In this document: one piece after another, positions 21,280 through 30,860 of the stretch | Position numbering within the stretch: position 1 is the stretch's first letter | Layout: every line of letters begins with the position of its first letter | NCBI GenBank assembly: GCA_026419775.2 | Contig: JAOPGA020001447.1 | Span: 1 to 57,127, forward strand | Length of the DNA: 57,127 nt | Reading direction: 5' to 3' | DNA from: Acrasis kona | Taxonomy: Eukaryota; Heterolobosea; Eutetramitea; Acrasida; Acrasidae | The notes under the pieces: model-generated | What the model was told of the DNA's origin: nothing | The model's database searches: none | The model's input: only the letters and a program-made list of their open reading frames with translations | Program-made: the position numbers and the translations under genes

Positions 21280-22560
21280 CAGTTTAAAAATAAATTTTGA
21301 TAAAAAATGGAATCGGGCATCTTTTTTTAGATTATCTTGAGGAATCCGAATCATGATAACATTAAGATCTGAGATAAGCTCACTCTTGGGAAGTGATGGG
21401 TTTTCAGAAAACAATTCAACAGATCTTGGTCATCTTTTCAACAAGTCCAAACGGATTCTTGTTATTAAGACCAGTATTAAGATAACATGAAATGTTCACA
21501 AATAAAACAACAAAAATAAAAAAATAAAATTTAATCTTCATGAGTCAATTGTTATTAATTTTGTTCAAAGTTTGAAACATGGGTGGTTGACTCCAAAACA
21601 ATCTTAAACTCTTTGGTACGTTCTTGTGTTTAAAAAAACAATTTGATTGGCGCATCAATAATTGTAAACTTCAATGTGTTTGATGACGAATTAATGTTCA
21701 TCACGCTACGATCCGTTTTCATCCATAATATCAAATTTGTGTTCGAGTTTAATGTAATTTCCTATCGGCCCGTTGACTAGTGGTTCTTTGAAATGTGTTG
21801 GTGCGATTTTGATTTGCTAATTCATTATTCAAGGATGTGTTTGATGCGCTGTTGTTGTTAAGCCGGGTGATCGGAAAATCGGAACATCCAATTCAATCAA
21901 AATTAATTCCTCCTTCGATGATCTGACGGTTTCTATTGTCAGCAAGCGAATGTGGATTTATATATTATTATTTGAATGCATTTCGGGTCAGTTCCTTCAA
22001 TGTATCACATCGTTGAATAGTGGTAATTCCGCAAGTGTTGGAGTGTGATAGGGTGGTCGCTGATTGGATCCTTCCTTAAAATGTTCTTGCGTAAAACTGT
22101 TGATCCTCTCTACGCTCCATTAGTAATATGAAAATACAATTTTACTTACGTTTGGGCATAAAGGTTACTGCCATAAGTGGGTTGATAGCGAAATGAGATT
22201 AATGGGATGAATCAGGACCATCATGTTGGATGCGTGCCATGTAAATTTTGATAATGTGGTGTTGCTAATGGTTGAAAAAGGACATTAAGGATCGGAACGT
22301 TTATCCTTCATTAGAATTGGTTGTTAAAATGTATTTGTTCATGTCCGTCATTATTGAAGTCGATTTTGTTGTTGAAATGGTAATTTCGCGGTAATGGGTT
22401 TGGAGGGACGCGATGTTTGGAGAGACATCTTTTGGTTGTCCATTATGCTAACAAATAGATATAGGAGAACAGACATCTATTTGCACATGCAGGAAATGAG
22501 GGAGTATGTAATGGTACCTTCGAGTCAACCAAAAATAGAAAGTGTTGTTGTGTGTAAGAA
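21280..22560. other. Gene-free stretch with dispersed-family fragments
   Basis: No gene is supported. Fragments of the dispersed family occur at about 22080-22240 (an intron-like GTAAGTAAAATT...CTAATGGAGC unit on the minus strand, matching 15770 and 48440) and at 22390-22450 (the word TTGTCCATTATGCT, also at 10510). The last part is the 5' flank of the PPR gene. Confidence 0.5.
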
Positions 22561-25500
22561 ATGTGGAGGAACAAGGCAATTCAATGTTTCAGCAAAAAAC
22601 TTCGTTATTATAGTTTGAAAAAGAAACTGGAGTCGGGAGAAATTGGAATGGAAGATGCCATCAAAATTTTCTTAAAGCGCCCGAATCGATTTGATGCATC
22701 TTATTTAATTGCAAAACAAACAACAATGAAGGAAGTGGATACTTTGTTTAATGCTTTACGGTAAGAACGTGATAGGGACGACTTCGTCAAGAGGGTCACA
22801 TCTTCAGCAAGAGATAAAATTATCAGGTCCGACAAACATGATTTGACGGAACAAAATGCCGACGATCTGATAATTTCCGTCTCTTCCCTCGTTAGAGAAA
22901 AGAAGTATGATGAGTTGAAGAACATGTTGCACAGCAAATCCACCACCGAATTACAAGCCGACAATATTTTATCCACACTTACCCGCTCAGGTCTACAACA
23001 ATTGTCATTGTGGTGGTTTAAAAGCAAAAAAGAAGATGGAGTCTCGTTTAGTCCTTCATCTGTGGCTGGGCTCTTGGTCTTGGTTGATGACGTAAGACAT
23101 GCCGATGATATTTATAATTCACTGGCGCGAGATGAAATCGACAATCAAATTATATCCACCATGATGACTGTATATCATAAGAACAATAAAGTTGAAGACG
23201 CCATCAAGATGTTCAAATTACTTGCATTAAATAAAAGTTCCATCCAATTCGACTGCATGTTGATGTTGGAAAAAGCAAAAAATGTTGATCATGTTGATTT
23301 GGTGTTTGAACGGTTGATGGGTAGTAACATCGACATTAATATTAAAACGTTAAGCAAGTTCATCAAGATTTATAGCAAATTAGAACGATTCGAGAGAGTA
23401 CAGGTTGTGTTGAATGAGTTGATATCTCGCAAAATAAAACCTGATCCGATTTTGTGTTCAATAATATTCAAGGTTGCAACGGATACAAAGAATGCTACTT
23501 TAGGCGATTGTATGTTCCGTTACATGACTGAATGTGGTGTTATTCTCAATATACCTTCGTATTCAAATCTTATTAGAATGTATGGGAGCACTGGTCAATA
23601 TGATCGTGCCGTGACAACTTTTGTTGATGCAGTTACGATTGGCGTCAAACCTGATGTTGCCATGTGCCAGTTTATCATTAATATTTGTTGTGATTCGAAA
23701 GATAAAGGACTTGCTGACACGATCACGGCTACTTTGATTAAACATAACCTTGCTATTGAAGCTGGTGTATTAAATGCGCTAATCAAAATGTGTTTGTCTA
23801 CTAAAAATACGGATTTGGGAACAGTCATATATAAGCATATGATTGAGCACAAAATACTAATTGATGTGACCCTATATACTAGTTTAATAAAGATGTATGG
23901 ATCTGTGGGTTATATAAAAGAAGCACTGAACGTTCTGTTTGATATGATTGAATGTAAAGTGAAACCAGACGCTATAATTTACAACGTCTTATTGAACGCA
24001 TGTGCAGAGGCTAAAGACTCTGAGCATGGAGATGCTGTCTGTGATCTAATAATAAAATATGATAGCATTGTAGATGTCCAACTCTTTACAACCATGATTA
24101 AAATGTACTCTGCTACTAATCGCACTGAAGAAGCGGTTAAAGTTTTATTTAAAATGATTGAGATGGGCGTAGAACCCGACACAGTTGCGTATTTAACAGC
24201 CCTTAATGCATGTGCTGACGCAAGCCATGCAAATTTAGGAGATAAAATATACACGCATATGGTCGAGAACAATGTACCAATAGATGCTACTACCTACAAC
24301 ACTTTGATTAAAATGTATGGGTCGACCGGTCGCTCCAGAGAGGCTGTCGACATCCTTTTGAATATGAAACAACAAGGAGTACAATTAGACGTGTATTCGC
24401 TTAGTAATGCGCTAAATGCATGTGCTGAAGCGGGAGATGGAGATTCTGGAGATATTGTGTGCGATGTTATACGTTCAAATAATATACCATTGGATGTTGC
24501 AGTGTACAACAACATAATAAAGATGTATGGGTGCACGGAACGAAGCAATTTGGCAGTGCAAACATATCAAAAGATGCTGCAGGACGGTTTTGCTCCAAAT
24601 GAAATCACATACAGCATTGTAATAATATCTTGTGCAAATGGTGCACTCATGGAAATTGGCGACAAATTGATAAAAACGATCGAGAATAAAGTACAACAAA
24701 TGGGACCCATTTTAATAAACTCAATCATGTTGTTTTATGGCAAGACCGGTAATCTTGAACGGGCTGTTGAAGTGTTCGAGTCGCTTGGAGACAAGAAGAA
24801 TGTTATAACCTGGAATGTAATCTTACAGTGCTGTGCTGTAAGCGGATCGAGCGAAGAAGCGTCAAGATTTTTTGGTCTCATGATCGAAAATGGCATTGAG
24901 CCAAATCTAAAATCCATTGGATCTTTATTAAATGCACATAGTCACAGCTTGAATGTAGAGGGCGCTAAAGATGTTTTTGACCAAATGTTAAACAAGTACA
25001 ACTTGATCCCAGACGTACATACTCAAATTAGTATGGTCGACGTTCTTGGAAGATCCGGTGCTATAGAACAGGCCGAAGATCTATTGAACTCTGTTTGTTT
25101 TGATCTAGTTTCAGATGAAGCATTCGGACTATCGACCTTGCTGGGTGCGTGCCGCATACATGGAAATTTGGATGTGGCCGAAAGAATTTTTACCAAACTG
25201 GATAGTATGGGTCTCGCAGATAGTGCGAGTTATGTTTCCATGATGAATATATATGCTAAATACGAGCTGTGGGATAAAAGAGCAAACGTCCATGCTGAGA
25301 TGCAAAGAAAAGGAGTAAAAAGAACGCCAGGGATATCTCAAGTTGAAGTCAATGGCATGCCTCATAAATTTGTTGTCTCTGACAGATCCTTCTCATCACA
25401 TGAGCAAGTACATGACTTTTTGTCGGAAATTCGTTCTAAAGTAATGGATCTAGGATATAACCCTGACTTAAAGTGCGCGACACGTCAGATGTCAACAAGA

Positions 25501-25734
25501 GAGGAGAAAATCCAACATTTATGGGAGCACAGTGAAAAAATAGCTGTTGCATTCGCACTGTTGAACACTGGTACCGACGTGGTGGTCACAAAAAACTTGC
25601 GTATGTGTGAAGATTGTCACAAAGCATCTGCCTACATTTCAATGTTGTATCCTGACAGAAAAATCAAAATTAGGGATGCCTCGCGATTCCACACCTTCAA
25701 AAATGGCAAATGTTCTTGCAACAATAAATACTGA
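22561..25734 (+). CDS. PPR-DYW protein, predicted organellar C-to-U RNA-editing factor
   Basis: Two exons (22561-22760 and 22827-25734) join in phase 2 across a 66-nt intron (GTAAGA...ATCAG), giving about 1,035 residues. The N-terminus (MWRNKAIQCFSKKLRYYSLK) is basic and free of acids, as expected of a mitochondrial presequence. More than twenty PPR motifs follow in tandem (pattern YNTLIKMYGSTGRSREAV...). The C-terminus has an E region (LLGACRIHGNLDVAER) and a DYW deaminase with the catalytic HSEK, the zinc ligands CEDCH, and FHTFKNGKCSC. The usual terminal Asp-Tyr-Trp is Asn-Lys-Tyr. Such proteins bind one RNA site and deaminate a nearby cytidine. Without exon 1 the ORF would start at 22843 and lack the targeting peptide. 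The tRNA-Glu gene follows about 240 bp downstream. Confidence 0.93.
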
Positions 25735-25971
25735 TTTTTATGTTCTTATTATTTGTTTCGTACCCTATAAGATCGGTGTACAGAGTGTGTTCTGGTCAAA
25801 CAACAACGTCCTCACGTCATCATTCTAGAACCTTTTTCTACAAAGCGTCTTGTGACGGCAACTTGGATGGGCGGGTTCGCTTGACGACTTTCGAGAGATG
25901 GTAGTCGCTCCGATCGGATATGTTGGTATTACTATTCTTATAGAACGAAAAATAACACATTTAAATCAACA

Positions 25972-26056
25972 TCCGTTATAGTCTAGGTGGTCTTCAATAT
26001 CATTAGGATGAGCGGCTTTCACCCGCTAGACCCGGGTTCGAGTCCCGGTAACGGAG
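25972..26056 (+). tRNA. trnE-UUC: tRNA-Glu (UUC) with an enlarged D-loop
   Basis: Acceptor arms TCCGTTA/TAACGGA pair fully. The anticodon arm is AGCGG-CTTTCAC-CCGCT with anticodon TTC at 26018-26020, and the T arm is CCGGG-TTCGAGT-CCCGG. The discriminator is G at 26056. The D stem GTCT/GGAT encloses 21 nt (25985-26005) where tRNA-Glu normally has 8-9. The extra 12-13 nt (roughly CTTCAATATCAT) follow the GG pair. It may be a non-canonical intron, a tolerated loop insertion or the mark of a dead gene. Everything else is canonical. Confidence 0.9.
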
Positions 26057-26381
26057 ATTTTTGCTTTGTATTTTCATCTTTCTTTGGTCTGTTGAAGGCA
26101 ACTACATCATCGTTGAAACTACGGCCCCCAAACGAACTGTTCAGATCAAAAGTAAATGATTCCGCCTCATTGACTGATAGGGTATTCAAAGTCTTCGAGA
26201 GTGTTTGTGCTGGAGCAACTTCTTCGACATGTTTTACATCTATTGTTGGCTCTGGTTCTTGTGGTGATGGTTCGTCTTGGTTGGGTTCTTTCTGTGACTC
26301 TAACCACAAGGCAACAGCAGCTTCCTCAAGATTATCTTGCTCGTCGGGAGAGATGCTTTCGTTTTGGTGTTGCTTTCCCAT
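26019..26381 (-). CDS. Small acidic protein with a UIM-like motif; C-terminus antisense to tRNA-Glu
   Basis: About 120 residues from the ATG at 26381 (MGKQHQNES...). Residues near 20-35 (NLEEAAVALWLESQ) fit the ubiquitin-interacting motif pattern of acidic residues followed by Ala and a late Ser. The middle is Pro/Glu-rich. The last dozen codons (SPLPGLEPGSSG) are read antisense through the T and anticodon arms of the tRNA-Glu gene, which is odd for a conserved protein and suggests a recently extended end. An ENTH adaptor gene lies 1 kb away on the plus strand. A shared role in ubiquitin-dependent endocytosis is possible but speculative. Confidence 0.5.
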   Translation of the reverse strand: MGKQHQNESISPDEQDNLEEAAVALWLESQKEPNQDEPSPQEPEPTIDVKHVEEVAPAQTLSKTLNTLSVNEAESFTFDLNSSFGGRSFNDDVVAFNRPKKDENTKQKSPLPGLEPGSSG

Positions 26382-26479
26382 TTGAATTTTATTCAAGACT
26401 AATATCAGTTTTCATTTTAAGACAGCAAAATCCTTCTATAGAGGGATTACTTGACGCTGTCAACAGAAAACTGCAAGGG

Positions 26480-27290
26480 CGTCATGATTCATGGTTGCTG
26501 CTATTGTAACCTATTTTGTAACAAGAAGTTATGTATAGAGACATGTCAATGAGATGATTAAATAGAACACAAACATGGGAGAAGAGTGAAACTATGACAC
26601 CCTCAGATAGGGAAGGATTAACCAACGAGATTGAAGATGAACGAGCTGATGAACCTGCAAGAGCAGCCTGTGGGAGTTTCAAATTTTCAAAGGAGGAATC
26701 TCTATTATCAGTGCAGTACTACTGATATTTCAATGGTGATTGGGAGGCACTACAGCAAAATAGCATGTCAAGGCATTTGTTCTTTGGAAGAACAAAACAA
26801 TTTTGTCAAAGCCACAATAAATTTACAAATAGTAGAGGAATTAAATTTAGAGAAAGCATAATTAGACACTTCCAAGATGCTCTACCCCAACACGCTATCA
26901 GTTCGAAAAGAAATGGTCGAAATGAAGATTTTGAAAATCATAAGAAAGCCCAAGAAAAGTCCAAAGAACTTTGGGAAAGATAACCAGAGAAGAACAAGAT
27001 GGTGGCACAAGCAAGAGAAGAAAGACAAATTAAAAAATCAAGAATCTTGAATTTTGATGCAAAACGAATCTCGCCTCACAATCATAACGTGACCAAAGCG
27101 TATCTTAGCATGTTGGTCATACCTGTTGATGTGCTCTATTAAAGTGCCAAGACTATAAAAGTTTTTCATCTATCCACGAGGTTTTCTTTTAGTTATTAAA
27201 ATTATGGGATGAGCACCATGATATTGATGTTCTTAAGCGAGATGTCTGTAATTGTTTTAAGGATCTCTTCATTAAAAGCGCTCACTATGC
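26480..27290 (+). pseudogene. Decayed unrecognised gene
   Basis: Plus-strand coding-like pieces run from about 26610 to 27140 in shifting frames: NEIEDERADEPARAACGSFK, FSKEESLLSVQYY, HLFFGRTKQFCQSHNKF, FRESIIRHFQDALPQHAIS and a Lys/Glu-rich helix ending ...KAQEKSKELWER. Stops break the frame at least twice. The FSKEES...W...L spacing slightly recalls a Myb/SANT fold, but this is weak. It may be a dead transposon-associated gene. Confidence 0.3.
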
Positions 27291-27386
27291 GTGTTATTCT
27301 CTGCGCAGAGAGACTGCCTCTATTTAGTTATTGTTTGGTCAACTTGCTTCGTCAACCGTTCCTCAACAGACAATAAACCTTGTGAC

Positions 27387-28496
27387 ATGAACTACATCAA
27401 AAATATTCGTAATGCTGCTTTGTACAGCCCCTATGAAATCAAGGTTAGAGACTTGACTTCCAATGATCCTTTCCCAGGAAATGCTCAAAGAGCACGCAAA
27501 GATGTTGCAGAAGCGACAAGCAACTACGAGAACTTTTTGATAACAATGAGAGTCATATGGGAGCGCATGAACGACAGTGGCAGAAACTGGAGACACGTAT
27601 ACAAGGGCCTACAATTGCTTGAGTACTTGCTCGTCTATGGAAGCGAAAATGTTGTCCTGGATGCCAAGAACAATGCCAACCGTGTCAAGATTCTAAGAAG
27701 TTTCACTTTTGTTGATGATCACAGTTTCAACGACTATGGTGAAGGTGTCCGCAGATTAAGCGAAAGAGTCCTCAAAACACTAAACAGTGACGAAAAGTTA
27801 AGAGAGTACCGCCATCAAGCTGCTGACGGAACTTTCCAAGGATTCCCCAAATTGAGCGAACCAAGTGCCTATGCCCAAAAAGGAAAAGCACCAGCCTCAC
27901 AAGCACCCTCATCCCGTAATGTCGACAGAGAAGATTACAGAGACGAACCACCAAGAAGGGAAGATTACAGAGACGAACCAAGATCCCAACAACGCCAACA
28001 ACCAAGAAGAGATGACTATTATGATGAGGAACCAAGGCGCCAACAACAACCATCATACAACAGTCAACCACCTCAGAGGCAGTCACAACCACAATACCAA
28101 AACCAACCATCTTCCCAGTATAACAACAACCAATACCAACAAAGCCAACAAGGAAACTACCAAAGAAGTTCAAACTTGGTTGGCGGTTTGGATTATGACA
28201 ATGAAGATGCTTATGGAAACGACGAAGATTATTTGGACCAGTACAGAAGACAACCTCAACAGTCCCAACAACATTCACAACAACATTATCAAGATCAATC
28301 ATACGGACAAGAAGTGTCGGTTGACGCAGCAGCATATTCTACTGAGGCACCTTTGACTTCCGAAGAGCAATATGAGTTGGAAAGTTTGAGATCAGAGTTG
28401 GAAAAGGCCAAGCACGAAAATGAAATCATCAGAAGACAGTTGGACAAGGCTAAAACTCAATATGACAACTTGCAAAAAATGCAAAACCAAATGTAA
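27387..28496 (+). CDS. Epsin-like ENTH-domain endocytic adaptor
   Basis: 369 residues from the ATG at 27387, chosen because ENTH domains begin MNYIKNIRNAALYSPYE-like and the open frame upstream has no ATG. The ENTH domain (about 1-130) shows EIKVRDLTSNDPF, WRHVYKGLQLLEYLLVYGSE and LRSFTFVDD. ENTH domains bind phosphoinositides and bend membranes at clathrin-coated sites or endosomes. A Gln/Asn/Pro-rich disordered middle holds three EDYRDEP-type repeats. The C-terminus (about 326-369) is a coiled coil. No NPF motif or clathrin box is evident, so its partners may differ from animal epsins. It is convergent with the LSM11-like gene 26 bp downstream. Confidence 0.9.
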   Translation: MNYIKNIRNAALYSPYEIKVRDLTSNDPFPGNAQRARKDVAEATSNYENFLITMRVIWERMNDSGRNWRHVYKGLQLLEYLLVYGSENVVLDAKNNANRVKILRSFTFVDDHSFNDYGEGVRRLSERVLKTLNSDEKLREYRHQAADGTFQGFPKLSEPSAYAQKGKAPASQAPSSRNVDREDYRDEPPRREDYRDEPRSQQRQQPRRDDYYDEEPRRQQQPSYNSQPPQRQSQPQYQNQPSSQYNNNQYQQSQQGNYQRSSNLVGGLDYDNEDAYGNDEDYLDQYRRQPQQSQQHSQQHYQDQSYGQEVSVDAAAYSTEAPLTSEEQYELESLRSELEKAKHENEIIRRQLDKAKTQYDNLQKMQNQM

Positions 28497-28521
28497 CGGA
28501 ATAAAGTTTTTAATTGTTAAG

Positions 28522-29199
28522 TTAATTGTTTCTGTTTATTAGTATGATTGAACTTCCTTTGATGAATAGTTGAACAAACATTCTTGTCTTTTGTACATGT
28601 ACTTTGACTGCTCTCTTACGATTGCGACCTGGATGGTTGATGGGATCAATTAGTTTTTGCTTCTTGTAGGTCACCTCAATCTCGTCATAGACTTCTTTTA
28701 CATTGTTTAAAATCTTGATTTGTTAGTATGAACGAAAAAGTGTAATACCAAATTCATGTGTTTGTCAAAAGCACAGATGACTCCTGTACATTTTGCGAAA
28801 CAATCCCTTTCACGCCTAACGTGGACTGTGATAATGCTCTTATCGATAAAGCAGCGTACAAGGAGATTAAGGGGTCCTTTTTCAAAACTCTCTTCATTTT
28901 ATGGTACAATTCAATTAATTATTTTACCTTTTAGTCTTGTATCAAAATCCACCTCTGACCGAGTTTTTTTAACTTTAGTTTTGGTGTTAAAATCTGTGTG
29001 TTAGGTAGAGATTGTTTTTGAGTTCATACTATTCTCTCCGTTTTTTTGATTCATGTTCTATAATGTTCACTTCACATTCGAAAATGCTGTCCAAAGGTTG
29101 CAGACCAGTGGTTGGTAGTTCAACATTATCTGCATATAAAGCTTGTTTTGGGTCGAATAGTGGGGAACAAAAATCTAGCCTCCTGTTATTCTCATTCAT
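28522..29199 (-). CDS. LSM11-like Sm-fold protein (four exons)
   Basis: Exons at about 29199-29030, 28993-28928, 28891-28749 and 28713-28522, with introns of 35-36 nt. The N-terminal LDFCSPLFDPKQALY block matches the conserved N-terminal part of LSM11. The Sm1 motif is VRRERDCFAKCTGVICAFDK plus HMNLILNNVKEVY across an intron. A Lys/Arg-rich linker (KKQKLIDPINHPGRNRKR) precedes the Sm2 motif (MFVQLFIKGSSIILI). A long Sm1-Sm2 spacer is typical of LSM11, which replaces SmD2 in the U7 snRNP that cuts histone pre-mRNAs in animals. The first splice junction is off by one base under the obvious sites, so exon 1 may carry an indel or use another donor. Other Sm-like proteins cannot be fully excluded. 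Confidence 0.65.
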
Positions 29200-29347
29200 T
29201 CAATATTTGTAACGCGATCCATCATGGACAACCATCTAAGTACACTTTTTTTCATCTCGAGTCGGCCATTGTCTTTTAAATACGCTCTCNGCAGTTTCAA
29301 GTAGATTTAATGTAACTATTTAGTTTATTAAATAACATCGACTTTTA

Positions 29348-30568
29348 CTACAAAAACGGACCAACTGGCACCTGTCTGGAGTCAAATGCCAACAACTGAT
29401 CAAAGAAGATCTCGGACACTGATATAGCCATTAAAATAAGGAAAGTAGAAACTGCAATAGTCACTACAACAAATTTATAATGGACCAATCTAGAAAACAC
29501 GTCTCCATTGAGTTCTAACACTTGTTCTTTTCTTGGGTCGTCTCTAACTAATCTTGAACGATCTGTAAAGTCTCCTTCACCTTCCATTTCACCTTCTTTT
29601 AATCTTTTAGATGGCAGCAACCTCATGTGTAGGTATTGTATGTCCTCTGACTCCATGTGATGGATTACTTTCCTTATTATAATTTTCAAGAATCCAAAAC
29701 TGAATAAGACAAACAACAAGGAGAAGCAGAATAGTTGCCAAACTATAGCTTTGAAAAAGTCAATACCAAATGATACAAATGGTGTTTGTAAGTTAAAATG
29801 CTTTACGAGAGGAAGAGTGAGAAGACCACAAAACAATGCAACAACAAATTCAATAAGTCGCAACCAAAAGGGAGTGCGAGAGTGATAAAAGTGTATTACA
29901 AAACCAATAAAAAATCCTGAGATTACTTGTCCGACTGAATTAATTCCAACAAAAACACATGATGAGGGAACCAGAACCATGACCATAACTCCTGGGATAA
30001 CGCTAAAAAATTCTGCAAATTGAAGTCCCACCAAAGCCGCAGTAATTGAGTTTGCACTTGGCATTGCGAACGTAGTTCCAAGGTTAAAAGTCCTCTGAAT
30101 GGATCTATCAAAGTTAAATATTTCAACTGTACAAGGTGAAGTTTGTTTAAATGCCGCATTGAGCCAAGGGTAAAGTGTCATAGCCAATGAAATTCTTAAT
30201 AAAAATGATGTTCCATGTAGTAGAAAATGTGCATATTTTGCGACCAACTCCGTCGTTAAATTAGTCTCCGGTCCATAGATGGAAAAAACGAAGGGCAGGC
30301 TGACGAGAAACACGAAAACAGCTTGACAGATTCTTGTTGCTGTAAACCAGTCTAGTACGATGATACCAATGCGATACATTACGAATGTTTTTGTGGGATC
30401 AAAGTGGCATCCATTCATAAATTGTTGAAAGGCACTCGTGTTTTTCAGGTTGTCATTGTCACGAACGATTGTGTGGTTGTAGTAATAATCGTTATTAGAA
30501 TAGTCACAATAGACGAATGATAGTATTGTGAACAACAGCAAAACTGTGGTCAACGATCTGCTCATCAA
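29348..30568 (-). CDS. Multi-pass membrane protein, PAP2/glucose-6-phosphatase-like fold without clear catalytic residues
   Basis: 406 residues with a signal peptide (MMSRSLTTVLLLFTILSF) and about eight hydrophobic segments. The middle block TTFAMPSANSITAAL sits where PAP2 enzymes have PSGH, and GINSVGQVISGFFIGFVIHF resembles the third PAP2 motif region, but the His residues are missing. A basic cytosolic loop follows the sixth segment, and a final TM lies near the end. Lipid phosphate binding or transport is possible; catalysis is doubtful. It is divergent from the large plus-strand gene, with about 290 bp between the two starts. Confidence 0.55.
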   Translation of the reverse strand: MMSRSLTTVLLLFTILSFVYCDYSNNDYYYNHTIVRDNDNLKNTSAFQQFMNGCHFDPTKTFVMYRIGIIVLDWFTATRICQAVFVFLVSLPFVFSIYGPETNLTTELVAKYAHFLLHGTSFLLRISLAMTLYPWLNAAFKQTSPCTVEIFNFDRSIQRTFNLGTTFAMPSANSITAALVGLQFAEFFSVIPGVMVMVLVPSSCVFVGINSVGQVISGFFIGFVIHFYHSRTPFWLRLIEFVVALFCGLLTLPLVKHFNLQTPFVSFGIDFFKAIVWQLFCFSLLFVLFSFGFLKIIIRKVIHHMESEDIQYLHMRLLPSKRLKEGEMEGEGDFTDRSRLVRDDPRKEQVLELNGDVFSRLVHYKFVVVTIAVSTFLILMAISVSEIFFDQLLAFDSRQVPVGPFL

Positions 30569-30860
30569 TTATTTTTGTAACACAGTGAAGTTGGACATGT
30601 GACATCGAGACTAGTTTACCGAACATGACTCGTATTTCGCCCGATTTCTGGATTAGAGCAAATAACTGATAATAAGTTTTCGAACAAATGGATGGTGGAG
30701 ACTCCCTACTACATAAAATCGACATGATCAAAAAAGCACACCGATTTCAGCACGTTTTGTTATACCACCTTGTATAATGAAGAACTACTTCAATATGTAG
30801 AGTGTTATCAAGTTTTAACCTTCATGTTGACTTATTTGGTTGACCCACAGCGGCAAAATA

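Noticed and set aside
27772-28335. 187-codon minus-strand ORF and the 163-codon plus-strand ORF at 27865 over the ENTH gene
   Set aside because: Both are shadows of the Gln-rich coding part of the ENTH gene in other frames.
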